A DNA stretch of 64,000 bases from Odontocerum albicorne (taxonomy: Eukaryota; Arthropoda; Insecta; Trichoptera; Odontoceridae): the NCBI GenBank assembly GCA_949825065.1, contig OX463839.1, positions 31,443,540 to 31,507,539 of the forward strand, read 5' to 3'. Numbering within the stretch: the stretch's first letter is position 1; each line of letters starts with the position of its first letter. The position numbers and the translations under genes are program-made. Shown here piece by piece: positions 9,395-20,589 of this stretch. The notes below the pieces were generated by a model. It did no database searches, was not told where the DNA came from, and saw only the letters and a list, made by a program, of their open reading frames with translations.

Positions 9395-12040
9395 TACTGT
9401 AAAGTTTCCAAAACAATCGCAGTATTGATACTAGTAATAAATTAACTAAATAGATGGCAGCACATATTTTAATGACAAATTTTGTAAATAGATGGCAGTA
9501 CTGTACATTTTATCTGTCAATATTTGCGCTTGTGCATTAAAATTTTCTGACAGTTCATAGTTGTAAATTCGGGTGTTATTTCGCATTAGGTTTACGAGTA
9601 GTTCTGGATATTTTGCGAAATATTTTGAGTCGTTTCCAAATAGGAGGTGATTTTAAACTAAGGTCAGTTCATGATTTATTGATAATATTGCATTTTGGTC
9701 TAGTTACGTTTATAAAATAACCAGTTCATTTTCTTTGTCATTATTAGCACAATATATTAAATCAATACTAGTGTCTGCGAAATTATTTTATTTTTATATA
9801 CAATTTACACCTCAAACACCCATTTCTTTAACGATATTTTAACTTTACAACGAAATAATGCCGACTTAAAATGTTTTTAGGTCAATATTTTTACTTGATA
9901 TATTAAAATGTTCTTATAATTCTTCGTGGAAATTTCGGTGTAAACACTTTTTTACTCACGTTAAGCATGTTTAATAGTTATAAATTTTAATTGTATCTGA
10001 GATTAATATAAATGGAAAAATAAAGTGGATTGATTAGGACGAAAAAAGGATCTTTAATTGAATGGAATGTGAAAAGAAGGATTTTGGATAAATATATTTT
10101 TTTCAAAAGTATCAGTTATCTTTGTGCATCACATTGAGGTGTCAAACATATATAAATAGATATCATAAAAAAACTTTGATATCAAAGATATAGAAAACTC
10201 TAGAAACCATCGCCATACCATATTCAAAGAATTTTTCTAACTGTGACTATAGGTTTTTCAGACATGATTTTTTTATAATGATTATCGTAGAAAAACAGTC
10301 CTGCTGTTGTTAAGAGTGTTCCCTGTGCAAATGTCGAAAATGCCAACCATAGCAGTAATATGTGATAATAAATTTAAAATTATATTTAATCTTACTTATA
10401 CAAAATTCATATTTTGAATAATTGTTTATGCGAATATGGTCTGCATAAAGACTTTAATCACATTTTTTGAACTGCAGTTCTCATATGACTATTTTCTTAA
10501 TTTTTATTTTTCATTCTCGAATTTTGATATTCTACTGCCAATTAATATTTCAACTTTTTTTGCTTGTTCAAATAGTATTCCAATCTGTAAATTAATATTA
10601 GAATTTTTAAGATTACATACTTTTATGTACGATATAACAATATTTTTTCTATGATGAATTAATTATATTTGAATGTAACATTTTACTTAATTTTTTTTTA
10701 CCATTAAGTTACATTGGTGTTTTTGCACTATTCTCAAGTCTTGAATGTATTAAATCTTAATAGCATATAAAATCAGATATCTGTATATGTTGTAAAATGG
10801 ACCTTAATCCCTATTTGATGGAGTTGCCAATGTCAAGTTGTGACCGTTCGACAGAAAGTAATTAATACAGGTTCACATAGGTTATGTATAGTATATTATT
10901 AGAACTATTTGATTACCAGACTCTTAAGTTGATATTTTGTTAGTTTTATAAGATCATTTTAAGCTGATCTGTTTTGAAATTTTGGTTTCAAGTCAATGAA
11001 ATGAGACTCACTTCATCACTATACAACATCTTAAGTCTTAATTAAAACAGAAAATATAACCCTCTATGTCCTCTCCATAATATCTTAAATTTACTTAACC
11101 CAATCCACTAAGATCAGATGCCTGAATTATCCCCATGACCAATGTACCAAATGTGGCCAACAAAAGAAAGGAAGATCTCAAATTACTTAATAATACAATA
11201 TGTACAGTAATCCCTCCATTTACGCGGGTAATTAGTTCTGGAAAACCACATAAATGAACCCAATGAACGCTATATAAAGTTGGTGATATTTTATATTTTT
11301 TCAGATATTTAATTCTTACTTAGTTCAAAACCTTGAGTTATTTTTTTAATAAGTCTATGTTAAGTGGTTACTGATAACTAATAAAACACACATTTTGATT
11401 AGACCTTTACAATTTATATTTGTGCAGAAAAAATACAGAACTCACAGTTTACTGTGTATATTAATTCAAAATCACTCTCACTGGATATATACCAGTATCA
11501 CTTTTAAAGTTGTAGCTGTTTCAATTGTCAATGTTGGTGGCAAAAATAATCTATTTAGAGTCCGCTGGTTGGTTGTTATTTTCCGTTCCTCAAGTTTCAA
11601 ACAATAAACCGCATAAATGGATGGATATATTTGTGAAAATATAAAAGAAAATTTACAAAATTCTCATCGAAAGGTTAAATAAGTCAACCAATATCAAATA
11701 AATTTGAGTCCTTTTTCATTTTAATTGAGTAGATGTTTCACATTAAAGAACAATTAATTGTTCTGGAGAAGATATTTATTACAAAACAGCACTATATAAA
11801 TCACCATTGTACTCATTCTCCAATTAGCCAATTTAAGCTTATTAGAAAAAATACATACAAGTATAATAGTTAAGTTTTATTTTCTTACTACTTATACTTA
11901 TGTTTGAGTGTATTATATCTTGCTCAAATTTAAAACCACCAATCAAGATGATAAAAGTTGCTGTCTCACATTAAAAAGAAAATCTATTATTGCAGTGGTT
12001 TTCAAACTTTTTCATTTCACGGTGCCCTTAATCTATAAAT
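9395..12040. other. AT-rich intergenic stretch
   Basis: No coding sequence recognised. At 9590-9655 there is a moderately GC-richer segment ending AACTAAG|GTCAG that could be a non-coding first exon with a donor site, but nothing confirms it. One TACGAGTA motif lies at 9593-9600. Confidence 0.35.
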
Positions 12041-12110
12041 TTTATTTTAAAGAAAGAAATTGCTGTATAGCAATAAGCCCGCCAGATGTACCATGTACAC
12101 AAAAGGATTA
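12041..12110 (+). mobile_element. SINE-1 tail fragment
   Basis: Contains AGCAATAAGCCCGCCAGATG, the characteristic 3' tail of the SINE-1b type that follows the tRNA-like head in the copy at 13184-13386. Confidence 0.55.
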
Positions 12111-12332
12111 AAATAAAATAAAAATGGAACCATAATTCATACAGCTTTAGCACTCGGCGAAGAATATTCATCCTTTACCGATATTCAATACTCAACCACC
12201 TCCATATTGACACTTTTTTTTCTTCGATGTACTGTCACAAGACATCTCAATCAGACTCTCTTCCTTTACCGATATAGTCATATGAAGATTGTGAGCTTTT
12301 TGTTTCTAAGATACGAGTATATTTGTCATTCC

Positions 12333-12412
12333 TTTCTTAGATTTGTTTGTTATTCATTTCTAAGATATGTTTGTTATTCATTTCTAAGATATGTCTGTTA
12401 TTCATTTCTAAG
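12333..12412. repeat. 24 bp tandem repeat x about 3.3
   Basis: TTTCTAAG (or TTTCTTAG) recurs at 12333, 12357, 12381 and 12405, with TTGTTATTCA between the copies. It is open in one frame, but only because the unit length is a multiple of three. Confidence 0.8.
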
Positions 12413-12570
12413 ATAAATAAAATCTTTATATGGCTCGAACATGAAACTTCCTCTAATAGACATTAAATTTAAGTAATTTTTTTTTAAATGTTGATATTTT
12501 ATCTTTTGTTTTATAAATGTAACTGTGATATGTAAAGCATATTTAAGTTAGCTTCTCACCAATGGTAACT

Positions 12571-12878
12571 TCCATGGACTAGTTGGTAAGATATTTGACT
12601 TCTATCCGAGGATTTCGGGTTCAATTCTCGATGCTACAAAACAAAAGGGTCCTTGTCAGGTTAAAGAGTTCATCTGGTAACTACACTCACATTTGAGTTA
12701 TTGTCTCTTTTTGTGCGGGGTAATATTGCCAACACATGCAATGACGAACAACGAACTCCATGCCTACTCGAGTGGTTCTAAACCCGAAGGTTCGATCAGT
12801 GGAGCTGAAAAGAAAGTTGTCTTCCAACTATGCTCTTTAATATGTGTGATCGGCAATTCGGATTTACAAATTGATTAA
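12571..12878 (+). mobile_element. SINE-1a (tRNA-headed)
   Basis: The head has a pol III A box-like TGGACTAGTTGG and B box-like GGGTTCAATTC about 40 bp downstream. The body of roughly 230 bp contains GCAATGACGAACAACGAACT and CCCGAAGGTTCGATCAGTGG. The same body follows the head at 25457-25800 and 30098-30440. Confidence 0.75.
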
Positions 12879-12931
12879 TTTAAGTGTTGTTTATTTTTTC
12901 ATAAATCCATTCGTTAATGTGTACCCCTCAT

Positions 12932-12992
12932 AACCCCTCAATATATTCGAATTTAATAACCCCTCAATAACCCCTCAATATATTCGAATTTA
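12932..12992. repeat. 24 bp direct repeat, 37 bp offset
   Basis: The run AACCCCTCAATATATTCGAA plus TTTA occurs at 12932 and again at 12969. Simple local duplication. Confidence 0.8.
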
Positions 12993-12999
12993 TGATGCG

Positions 13000-13181
13000 A
13001 ATATGGTAAGGGTGTGCTCAGGGGACAATATTTTCTTCGGTCCTATTCATTAATCGAGCCTTCGGGTTAGCAACCACTGGAGTACGCAAGTAACTCACAG
13101 TTCGTCATCGTACGGGTTGAAAATACTACCAGGCAACAACACTCGTACCTCTAGAGTGTACGAGTTTTGTTACCAGACTAA
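13000..13181 (-). mobile_element. SINE-1a body fragment
   Basis: The reverse complement matches the SINE-1a body (GAACCCGAAGG-type and CAATGACGAACTGTGAG-type segments). The tRNA-like head is missing; a second SINE in the opposite orientation follows immediately. Confidence 0.65.
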
Positions 13182-13183
13182 CT

Positions 13184-13386
13184 CCGTGGCCTAGTTGGGA
13201 CACATGTCTCCTAACACGGGGGTTGCGGGTTCGATTCCCGTTGGTATCCAGATTTTTTCCCAGCACTCAGACGACAAAAAGATTCTAGTCTGGTTTTCAT
13301 TCAAGCCCTCTTTAACTACTTTCCGGTTGGTTGAAAGAGATTGCCATATGACAATAAGCCCGCCAAGTTGTACTGTATAAAACGAA
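13184..13386 (+). mobile_element. SINE-1b (tRNA-headed, alternative tail)
   Basis: The head has TGGCCTAGTTGG (A box) and GGGTTCGATTCCC (B box). The tail differs from SINE-1a: AGTCTGGTTTTCATTCAAG, then GGTTGGTTGAAAGAGATTGC and CAATAAGCCCGCCAAGTTG. Tail copies also occur near 21524, 28247, 19244 (minus), 40370 (minus), 54200 and 63062 (minus). Confidence 0.75.
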
Positions 13387-13391
13387 ACTAC

Positions 13392-13487
13392 AACTCTAAC
13401 CGGACTGGGACTTTTTTTTTACCATCGAGAATTGAATTTGAAACCACCAGGTGCACGTCCAACGTCATTCAACTAAGTCATGGAGGA
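13392..13487 (-). mobile_element. SINE-1 head fragment
   Basis: The complement carries CCATGACTTAGTTGAATGAC and CAAATTCAATTCTCGATGG, a degraded SINE-1 tRNA-like head. It completes a cluster of four SINE pieces in under 1 kb. Confidence 0.6.
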
Positions 13488-13509
13488 GGTTCATAAATAA
13501 ATATTTGTT

Positions 13510-13815
13510 TGAATCATGGACAAAAACTATCTACATCTTCGGATTTATGGATAGTTAAAATTGTAAACCAAAATCGTAGATTTCGCTTAGACGATTGCCA
13601 CCCAGAGATGGACTGGGCAGGGCACATCTCCATATGTACCGATAATAGGTGGACCCAGAAAGTGCTGAAGTGGCGACCAAGGACAAGAAAAAGAAACGTG
13701 GGAAACCCCTAACAAGATGATCGGATGACGTCAGAATAGTGGCTGGGAGCAACTGAAAGCAATATAAGTCTATATCCAACACTAGACTCAGCCGGGCTGA
13801 TAATGATGATGACGG
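13510..13815 (+). mobile_element. RTE-like LINE 3' end (family A)
   Basis: The translation includes EMDWAGHISICTDNRWTQKV and LKWRPRTRKRNVGNP, the C-terminal end of RTE-type endonuclease/reverse transcriptase polyproteins. It ends in GATAATGATGATGAC, the short trinucleotide tail typical of this group. Stops are present (near 13710 and 13739). A related copy lies on the minus strand at 63430-63715. Confidence 0.75.
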
Positions 13816-14235
13816 AATTTACTGTCGGACTGTACGCCACTGGCACAAAGAACTGTAACATAGGTGGATGGCTGCTGCGCAGTACTCGGAGAATTCAGCT
13901 CACGTTCAAAGGCGTAGATCGGTGAAAAGGTAGCGGGGTGAAGAGATTCCTCTTAGGCAGAAACTAGATGATCGCAAGTAAAACAAAGTAGGCAGAGTGA
14001 ACTGAGAATGATTTTATTTGGCTTTTTCGCTTCTTATGTGCGGTCAATCGCTCATCGCAAGCGCCTGTTTTCGCCTCTGCATGCCGTCACAACTCGCGAA
14101 ATGTCACAATTTTCGGAAGTTTTGCACATGCAGAGGCCGGCCAACTTGCGATATAGTCTCGCGATGACCGCGCATAAGTCTCATTTCCGCTGCGGTCGCG
14201 ACGCAGCGCGGACCCCAACAAACATAAATATTAGA
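13816..14235. other. GC-rich island with imperfect palindrome
   Basis: CpG-rich relative to the surroundings. At about 14030-14190 there are two arms: GCCTCTGCATG at 14073-14083 pairs with CATGCAGAGGC at 14127-14137. Outside these, GCGGTC/GACCGC and CTTATG/CATAAG blocks also pair. A second small palindrome is CGCTGCG at about 14190 with CGCAGCG at about 14204. No ORF of note. It could be a foldback element or a hairpin transcript. Confidence 0.55.
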
Positions 14236-14597
14236 TAAAAACACATAAAAATACCAAACAAATATCAAAATATAAACAAGAATCTATACACATTAAACAA
14301 TTAAGAAACCATTCATAATATGTTTTATGATGACGCATACGTCCGATACACGGACATTTCACAATATTTGATTGCTTTGTCACAAAGTATTTTTGAACCG
14401 TTCAGAAAGTCTTGCTATAATATCTTCCAAAGCCCTTAGGGGCCTCGTGAACCAATGAATAATGTATAATAAGTACAGGCATACCTACAAATTTATTGAT
14501 TGAAACATATCGACTAGGAAAACAAAAAAAAACAAAACATTAAACAACTAAATTCCAAGAAAAGAGATGCCATGTTACCGAAATGCGCATTCTTCGG

Positions 14598-14925
14598 TAG
14601 ATTTTAGGAGTGAGCAAGAGAGACAAAATAAGAAATCAGTATGTGAAAGATGCCCTGAAAATTGCTCTGATCTCACTGAAATTGAAAATAGGTATCGGTA
14701 GTATGGGCATTTACAAAATAAACCAGCCACTGCGAATAAAACCTCCTGAAAATAGAGGACGAGGTCATCCAAAGAAGAGATGGAAGAATGGCATCAACCA
14801 AGACATGAATGATCTGAACCTGACTCTAGAGATGGCCTTGGACATATGTTAGCATGTTGGAGAGAGGCGACTCATCACGCATCCCCCAGATAAATGGGAA
14901 AATGCGAAGATGATGATGATATCGA
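14598..14925 (+). mobile_element. LINE 3' end, related to family A
   Basis: The translation begins VSKRDKIRNQYVKDALKIA and later reads NRGRGHPKKRWKNGINQDMN, then NLTLEMAL, resembling the C-terminus of LINE reverse transcriptases. It ends GAAGATGATGATGAT after GGGAAAATGC. Truncated at the 5' side. Confidence 0.65.
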
Positions 14926-15305
14926 CTGTAGAAGTTCAAAAAGATTTCATTGAAAAATTGATATCTTGGTAACATTTTAAAAACATTTAATTTATTTTGA
15001 ATATTTATATTTTCAATTATTTATTTAGAAATCCAATAATTTTTCTTATTTGCAAATTCTTAACTATTTTTGTTTTCCAAGATAGAACCAATGTTGCACT
15101 TACACCGGTTTGACTTCCCACATTTAATATGAAGTAACTAGTGTAACGTATGTATAGTATTTTAACAATGCAACTAATGCACGTTATATATTTAATTTAA
15201 AGTCTTTTACATAACAACTGCTATAAATTGACTTCACACTGGAAATACAATCTAATTCTGTATTGAATTTCACGATGTTTCGTCTGTTCTGTGATTCATG
15301 AATTC
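14926..15305. other. AT-rich, nothing recognised
   Basis: No feature supported. Confidence 0.5.
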
Positions 15306-15510
15306 TTAGATATTTGTATATGGCGCCACTACCGCGCGTGCGTATCGTACGATGTGGCTTCGTAGTGGGGAACCACCTTGGCTACCGATTGGCTGCCGAT
15401 AGTCTCGTGATCTCTGGCGTGACTTGTCGAATGTGACGTATTGTTTTCCCCCTCCCCCTCCACTTCGATGTAAAGAGGCTCGGCCGCGACGTCATAACTT
15501 GATAAAGGGC
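15306..15510. promoter_or_regulatory. GC-rich island, possible regulatory DNA
   Basis: A strongly GC- and CpG-rich patch in AT-rich surroundings, with GCGCGTGCG, an ATTGG (CCAAT complement) motif near 15389, and a CRE-like GACGTCAT at about 15489. No TATA/Inr pair or transcript evidence; the open frame on the minus strand looks incidental. Confidence 0.25.
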
Positions 15511-15685
15511 TTTCCAACTCTGTTACATATTGAATTAGTTCAGGATCGAAAATATTAAAATGACAACTGAAACGAATTCACTCTTTGTTTTATTTTTATT
15601 TTCGTTGATTTTCGTTGATCACATAAAGCAAAACGTCCTTTCCAAAATTTAGGGGTAATTTTAAAGGAATGCAAAAAACGAATGA

Positions 15686-15965
15686 AAAAAGACTAATCAA
15701 ACAAATATGAAGTACACATAGTAGGGGAAAACAAAGCATAGTAGGGGAAAACCAAGGAAAGTATGGTCGGATCAAGTGAATTATATTTTGAAAGAAGGAA
15801 ACGTAGACAATCAGAGAAATCGTTGGAGTTGTATGAGAAGGTGTATGGATGTAGAAGATGCGAAGATTGCGTGTCGAGATAGGAAAGTCTGGCGTCTCTC
15901 TGTCTACCCCGACAAGGAAGTGACGTGATGGTATGTGTATGTATGTATGCGCATTCGATATTTGA
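15686..15965 (+). mobile_element. LINE 3' end (family B)
   Basis: Ends with a clear coding tail: D-R-K-V-W-R-L-S-V-Y-P-D-K-E-V-T then a stop, followed by GGTATGTGTATGTATGTATG. Family B copies share this DRxxWRS...YPDKE ending and the GTATG-type tail. The upstream part has lesions and a local duplication around 15719-15754. Confidence 0.75.
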
Positions 15966-16934
15966 AAATATTGAGGTATGCTCATTCAATATTTAAAAAT
16001 ATTCGATATTTCATTCTTCAATGCCGAATGCCATGAACACTGTGTTCCTCCATGTTTATCTTCCTGTACAACATACCATTTCTTGAATTTTAAATATTTT
16101 TACATCGGCCTAATTTAATTTGGAAAAACTGTAAACCTTTAAACCTTGATCTTTATTATTCTGTAACAAATAATAATCTTACTACCATTTTAATAAATAC
16201 AATAAAGCTTTTGAATTTTTCCCTATGTTCCATAATGCTTTCGACAAGAGGTTCATATAGTAGTCTCCAGCTGAAATAGTTTCAAGTAATATGTTTCAAA
16301 GATATTTAATATTTATCCATTAATTTATCACATTTATAATCGGGCAGCTTTGTTCTGAACAACACATTTGACAACCTCTGCGAGATGTTTTGGCGTCAAA
16401 TATATCATCGGGACGTCCATATCCTCAATTCTCAAAGGTGTCAGAATTTAATACAAAAAATTGTCTCACGATACTCGTATTTTTTCACTTTTTGACCGTT
16501 TTGAATGTTTTAGCTGGCTTCATTGGAACATACCGATTGGTTACAAGTATATTTTTATTTGAAGTTTGTATTCAATATATAAGTGCACGCTTTGTAATCA
16601 TATTTATCTTCGTTTTTATTTAATTTACTATCCATAGTACAACATTTACAATTTACATTTTAATGGAAAGACGAAGCTTGGAGAACAAGTGCATAACAAT
16701 GCAAAAAAACCTTCCCACTTAATCACTAGGCAGGACTTGTGATGAAGTCATGCTGTGCGGGACCCTTAATGGGTTATTTGTCAAGCGGCTTCCCTTATCT
16801 TAGATACCACGGCGACTTAAAAACTCGACTAAACCATGTGGCTTCTATACTTTGACAATGTGGATTTGAGAAAGAAAACTCCCGTTTTGAACCATCAAAA
16901 ATGGCGGTAACACGCTCAGCTAAAACGAAATATT
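15966..16934. other. AT-rich, nothing recognised
   Basis: Includes an open stretch at 16390-16623 coding a hydrophobic, Phe-rich peptide; composition suggests chance. One TACTCGTA motif at 16472-16479. Confidence 0.4.
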
Positions 16935-17110
16935 CACATCTATCATCATATACACAATTTCAATCGCATCATGATCTCAACAACCACCTCAAAATCATCT
17001 CCAAAAATGTATCATAGCACACTACATTCTCATTCCGTCATTCACGCATATGCCTATGTGGATATCTTCGAAAGCTCCTCGCTCCCCACGTGTCAAAAAG
17101 CCACAATGTG
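16935..17110 (+). repeat. Dispersed repeat shared with 52125-52300
   Basis: Shared runs with the 52 kb segment include ACACAATT-CAATC-CATCAT, CATTCACGCATATGCCTATG versus CATTCACAGACATCCCTATG, and GTCAAARAGCCAC. Family unknown; possibly the body of another SINE. Confidence 0.55.
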
Positions 17111-17285
17111 ACATATTTTTAAATTTGAAGACACGACATTATAAACACCAACGTTCTTTGATGTTACATTTTTTTATATAACACAGTTTTTTTATAGAAT
17201 ATTTTATGGTCTGTAATCACTGAGTCACTATATATAATATATTGGGGGGAGTGATAAAAAGACTTCAGTTTTAGTGTATACATGT

Positions 17286-17936
17286 TCAATTAAAAGAACA
17301 GCAATAATATCTATCAATTATATATTCGCCATTATTCGCAATGACTTGTTGCCATTTATCAGGCAGCTCTTCGATACCTCTTGAGTAGAATTCCGCTGGT
17401 TTTGATGTGAAAAAGTTTTCGTCAAACTTGGATGGACACGCTGTAGCTTTTGGACGTATAAATCTGCATTTTCTGTTTCATTACTGATTAAAATTCGAAA
17501 TGAATAACACCGCGACGATCTCACCACACACACACAACATTATTTTTATTCCATGAAACTCAGTTTCTGAAACCGGCTGTGGAGATTTATCTTTGTCAAC
17601 TCACTGTCTTTTGCGTAGAACATTGTCGTATGTGATCCATTTTTCATCACCAGTAATGATTTTATCAAGAAATGGGTCGTTTCTCTGTCGTGAAAGAAGA
17701 CTTGTCGCTATCAATAAACGATCTGTCTTGTTTATTTCACTAATAGCGTGAGGAACGCAAACACCCAGCTTGCTGAATTTCCTCATCTTTTCTAAGTGAC
17801 GGCATATGGTGGATGATGACATGTTCAACTTATCTGCTAATTCTCGAGTACTTTGGCGTGCATTGCATTCCACCAATAATTGTAATGCTTTATCATCAAA
17901 GTCCGGTGAGCACCCCGGTTTCGGTTCATTATTCAA
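17286..17936 (-). pseudogene. mariner transposase with internal deletion
   Basis: The minus strand reads NNEPKPGCSPDFDDKALQLL, then TRELADKLNMSSSTICRHLE (HTH), then DPFLDKIITGDEKWITYDN with the first catalytic aspartate, and IKIMLCVC. After that it degrades and jumps to the family C-terminus FYSRGIEELPDKWQQVIANN GEYIID. The region with the second and third catalytic aspartates is missing. The N-terminus is also absent. A mauritiana/irritans-like clade is likely. Confidence 0.75.
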
Positions 17937-18145
17937 TGGCGTATTTTCAGAACATTTTACTGACTGATAATTTATTATTTTAATACGACATGTAAGCTGT
18001 CACTGTCGAAATAAGGCTGAAGGATACTTGTTTACTCCAAACAAGTAAAAACTTGTCAAGTTTGATGAGTCATTGGGATCAGTAATGAATCATTAAAATT
18101 TGTTCCAAATAATGGAAATTATTTTTGACTCAATCCAATATTTTA
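17937..18145 (-). repeat. Non-coding tract shared with 33135-33320
   Basis: Lies next to a mariner relic in both places. Shared plus-strand runs include ACTGACTGATAAT, GATACTTGTTTACTCC and AAGTAAAAACTTG, and AATGAATCATTA. It is probably part of the same parental element or a common insertion target. Confidence 0.65.
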
Positions 18146-18343
18146 AAAAATTACGTTAGTTTCATTTATAAGGCGAAAACTCAACACTAGTGCGCATTGA
18201 CCCTGTCTTCTACTGCAACATGCCTTTGTTTCTATGTTTTACCGTCTCTCGATAATATACTTCCCAGATTGCAAAATTTCTCAACTCGCTACTATATACC
18301 TTTCTTGGTTAACCCAAGGAATCACCCTTTTCCACAACCGTCA

Positions 18344-18580
18344 TTCGACTTATTTAATTTTTTTTTCTATTTTGACAAGAAAAATATTATGAAGCATCTA
18401 CACTAAATACTCGTATAACATAAAGCTTTCGTCAATCAAGTACGCGCGTCTTAAATCATTCGACTTATTTCCATTAATTTTAAAATATTTTTCCTATATT
18501 GGCAATGAGAAATGTTATGAAGTATCTACACTGAAAATGACAGAGCTTTCATCGGTCGAGTACGTGCGTCTTTAATAAAA
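18344..18580. repeat. About 115 bp tandem duplication
   Basis: CATTCGACTTATTT, ATTATGAAGCATCTACACT and GCTTTCGTCAATCAAGTACG at 18344-18455 recur in diverged form at 18458-18580 (for example GCTTTCATCGGTCGAGTACG). Confidence 0.7.
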
Positions 18581-19240
18581 AATTAATTGATTTATTTCTC
18601 CAAGAAGCATAATAATCAATTTAACTGGAGACCTCGGGACAAATGTCGAACTTGGCACGACACGACCTCAATTAGAGAGCGCAACTTCTATAATAATAAT
18701 TCGTTGAATATCTCTGAAACTTCTCAATGGCCGTGTTGATTTATATTACGATTCTTAACAGTAGTTTGTTTATCAGTTAGACCAAGGCCACATTCTAACG
18801 ACTTTGTTTTCCTCGCCTCCATTTGGCATTGCACCACGGCACTACGCATCGTTCGTGACGCGACAGAGACCGGCTGTTCACCGCATCAATGTTTACGTTC
18901 TATTATGATAAGAGAAAAAACAGGATGGAGGCGTGGCAAATACTTAGTTTAATTAAGTTAGCAAATAGGTACTTGGTGTTATGAATACATATTATCCTAC
19001 TGTACTCTATTACACTTTCGTTGTATATGGTAAAGTGATGTCCACTATATAAATGAACAAGGACTATTTAATTTAAGTAACCTTCGAGTGAAAACTCGAA
19101 CACGATATGTCACATACTCGTACGAGTACCTACAATACACCGAAGACTGCTCTTATTTATCATTATGTTGAAGATTTGCAACAAATACTGGATACCCATA
19201 TGTGGGTCTCCAAGAATAAGATTCTATCTAACGAAAATCT
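18581..19240. other. No gene recognised; small GC-rich patch
   Basis: A GC-richer patch at about 18790-18890 contains CACGGCACTACGCATCGTTC. A perfect 14 bp palindrome TACTCGTACGAGTA lies at 19115-19128. Confidence 0.4.
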
Positions 19241-19243
19241 TCC

Positions 19244-19469
19244 TCTACCTGGCGGGCTTATTACCACGAGAAGCACAATTGTATTACACTTTCATTATAT
19301 TCTACTTGCCATGTGCCAATCAATCTCCTCCAACCAACCGGAAATATGTTAAAGATACCTTAAGTGATAACAAGACTCGACTTATTTTTAAATAATATCG
19401 AGAATCCACGGGAATCGAACCCGCATACCTCGAGTTTATGGACAGACGTCTCACTAAGTCACGGAGGTT
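19244..19469 (-). mobile_element. SINE-1b
   Basis: In complement: head with CCGTGACTTAGTGAGACG and GGGTTCGATTCCCGTGG, then ACTTAAGGTATCTTTAACAT, GGTTGGTTGGAGGAGATTG and the AATAAGCCCGCCAGG tail. Nearly complete. Confidence 0.75.
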
Positions 19470-19639
19470 GTCCGTGCACATACTGCTCCTGAATAAACAA
19501 ACGCCTTTTCACCTTGAACAACTATTCTTCTTCATCACGTGTTCAATGCGTAGTGGTCCTCTGCTATGTCTTGAACTCGGCGCACCAACTACGAGTATCT
19601 CCATCCCTCCCGGTCTTGAGCCGCCCATCTGATAGGATA

Positions 19640-20010
19640 CCTTCCTCTTGTTCACCTTTCCTCAATGTCCCCATGATCTCCAGCTTCTCCAGACTTTCAT
19701 ATTTTTTCTAGCAACATGTCCAAAATACGTTATGATTATTTTTCTGCGTGTTGTCCAAAGTCTTTCGATAATCTCCAATTCTTGGATGATAGAGACATTG
19801 GTGGGACTTGTAGTCCATAGGGTACGGAGGATCCGCCTCCAACACCACATCTCGACGGCATCTATCACGTTTCTTTCCTTCCTTCTCATTATCCATATTT
19901 CCACTAAATACAGTGCTATGAAGAATACTAGAGATTCAACTAGACGGATTTTGGTTCTTCTGAGTATAAACCTTTTATACCATATCTTTGTCAAATTATC
20001 ATAGCCGATT
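19640..20010 (-). mobile_element. LINE reverse transcriptase C-terminal fragment (family C)
   Basis: An open stretch on the minus strand encodes WYKRFILRRTKIRLVESLVF, then DAVEMWCWRRILRTLWTT and TNVSIIQELEIIERLW. The CWRRxLRxxWT and TNxSIxQEL motifs are typical of non-LTR retrotransposons. About 110 codons without a stop, so better preserved than most copies here. Confidence 0.75.
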
Positions 20011-20589
20011 TTGCCTTTGCAATTTGTCTTTGAATCTCTGCTTCACATCCTTCATTTCTCAAAATATTTGTAGACAAACTCATTGACCTTTTCGTAATCC
20101 GAGTCACTTATTACCAATGTCCAATCGGTCCACGATAAAGACTTTTTTCTATTTTTATTTATTATTTACTCGTAGGTCACAGCAAATTTTATAATGAACT
20201 TCATGAAGTGAATATTTAGTATTTTTTAAACCTGTAATTTCATTCGTTGATTGTATCAAATCTTACATCGTGTCCTAAAATATCATACGGTTACATAAAA
20301 TTTATTAAATCGCATGCAATTTTTTAATCTATAAAAAAATCATCGGCATATACTGTATCTGTAACTTATCTCTAAAACCCAGTCGCGAAGCAGATATATA
20401 ATCATTGTTATATAATGTACTATTATAAAGATACAGAAGCTGCCAAATTTTATATTTAATTATAATCAAGGATGGCAAATAGGGTTTTACTTCAATATCT
20501 TAACGAAAATATTTTTACTTTTTTTAACTAGCATGCGAATGTAAGAAAATGAAATATGGATGTTAACACAGCATATACTCGGAAATAAC

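Noticed and set aside
15596..15989. Minus-strand ORFs over the LINE copy at 15.7-15.97 kb
   Set aside because: They are antisense to a family B LINE end and its GTATG tail, so coding on that strand is not credible.
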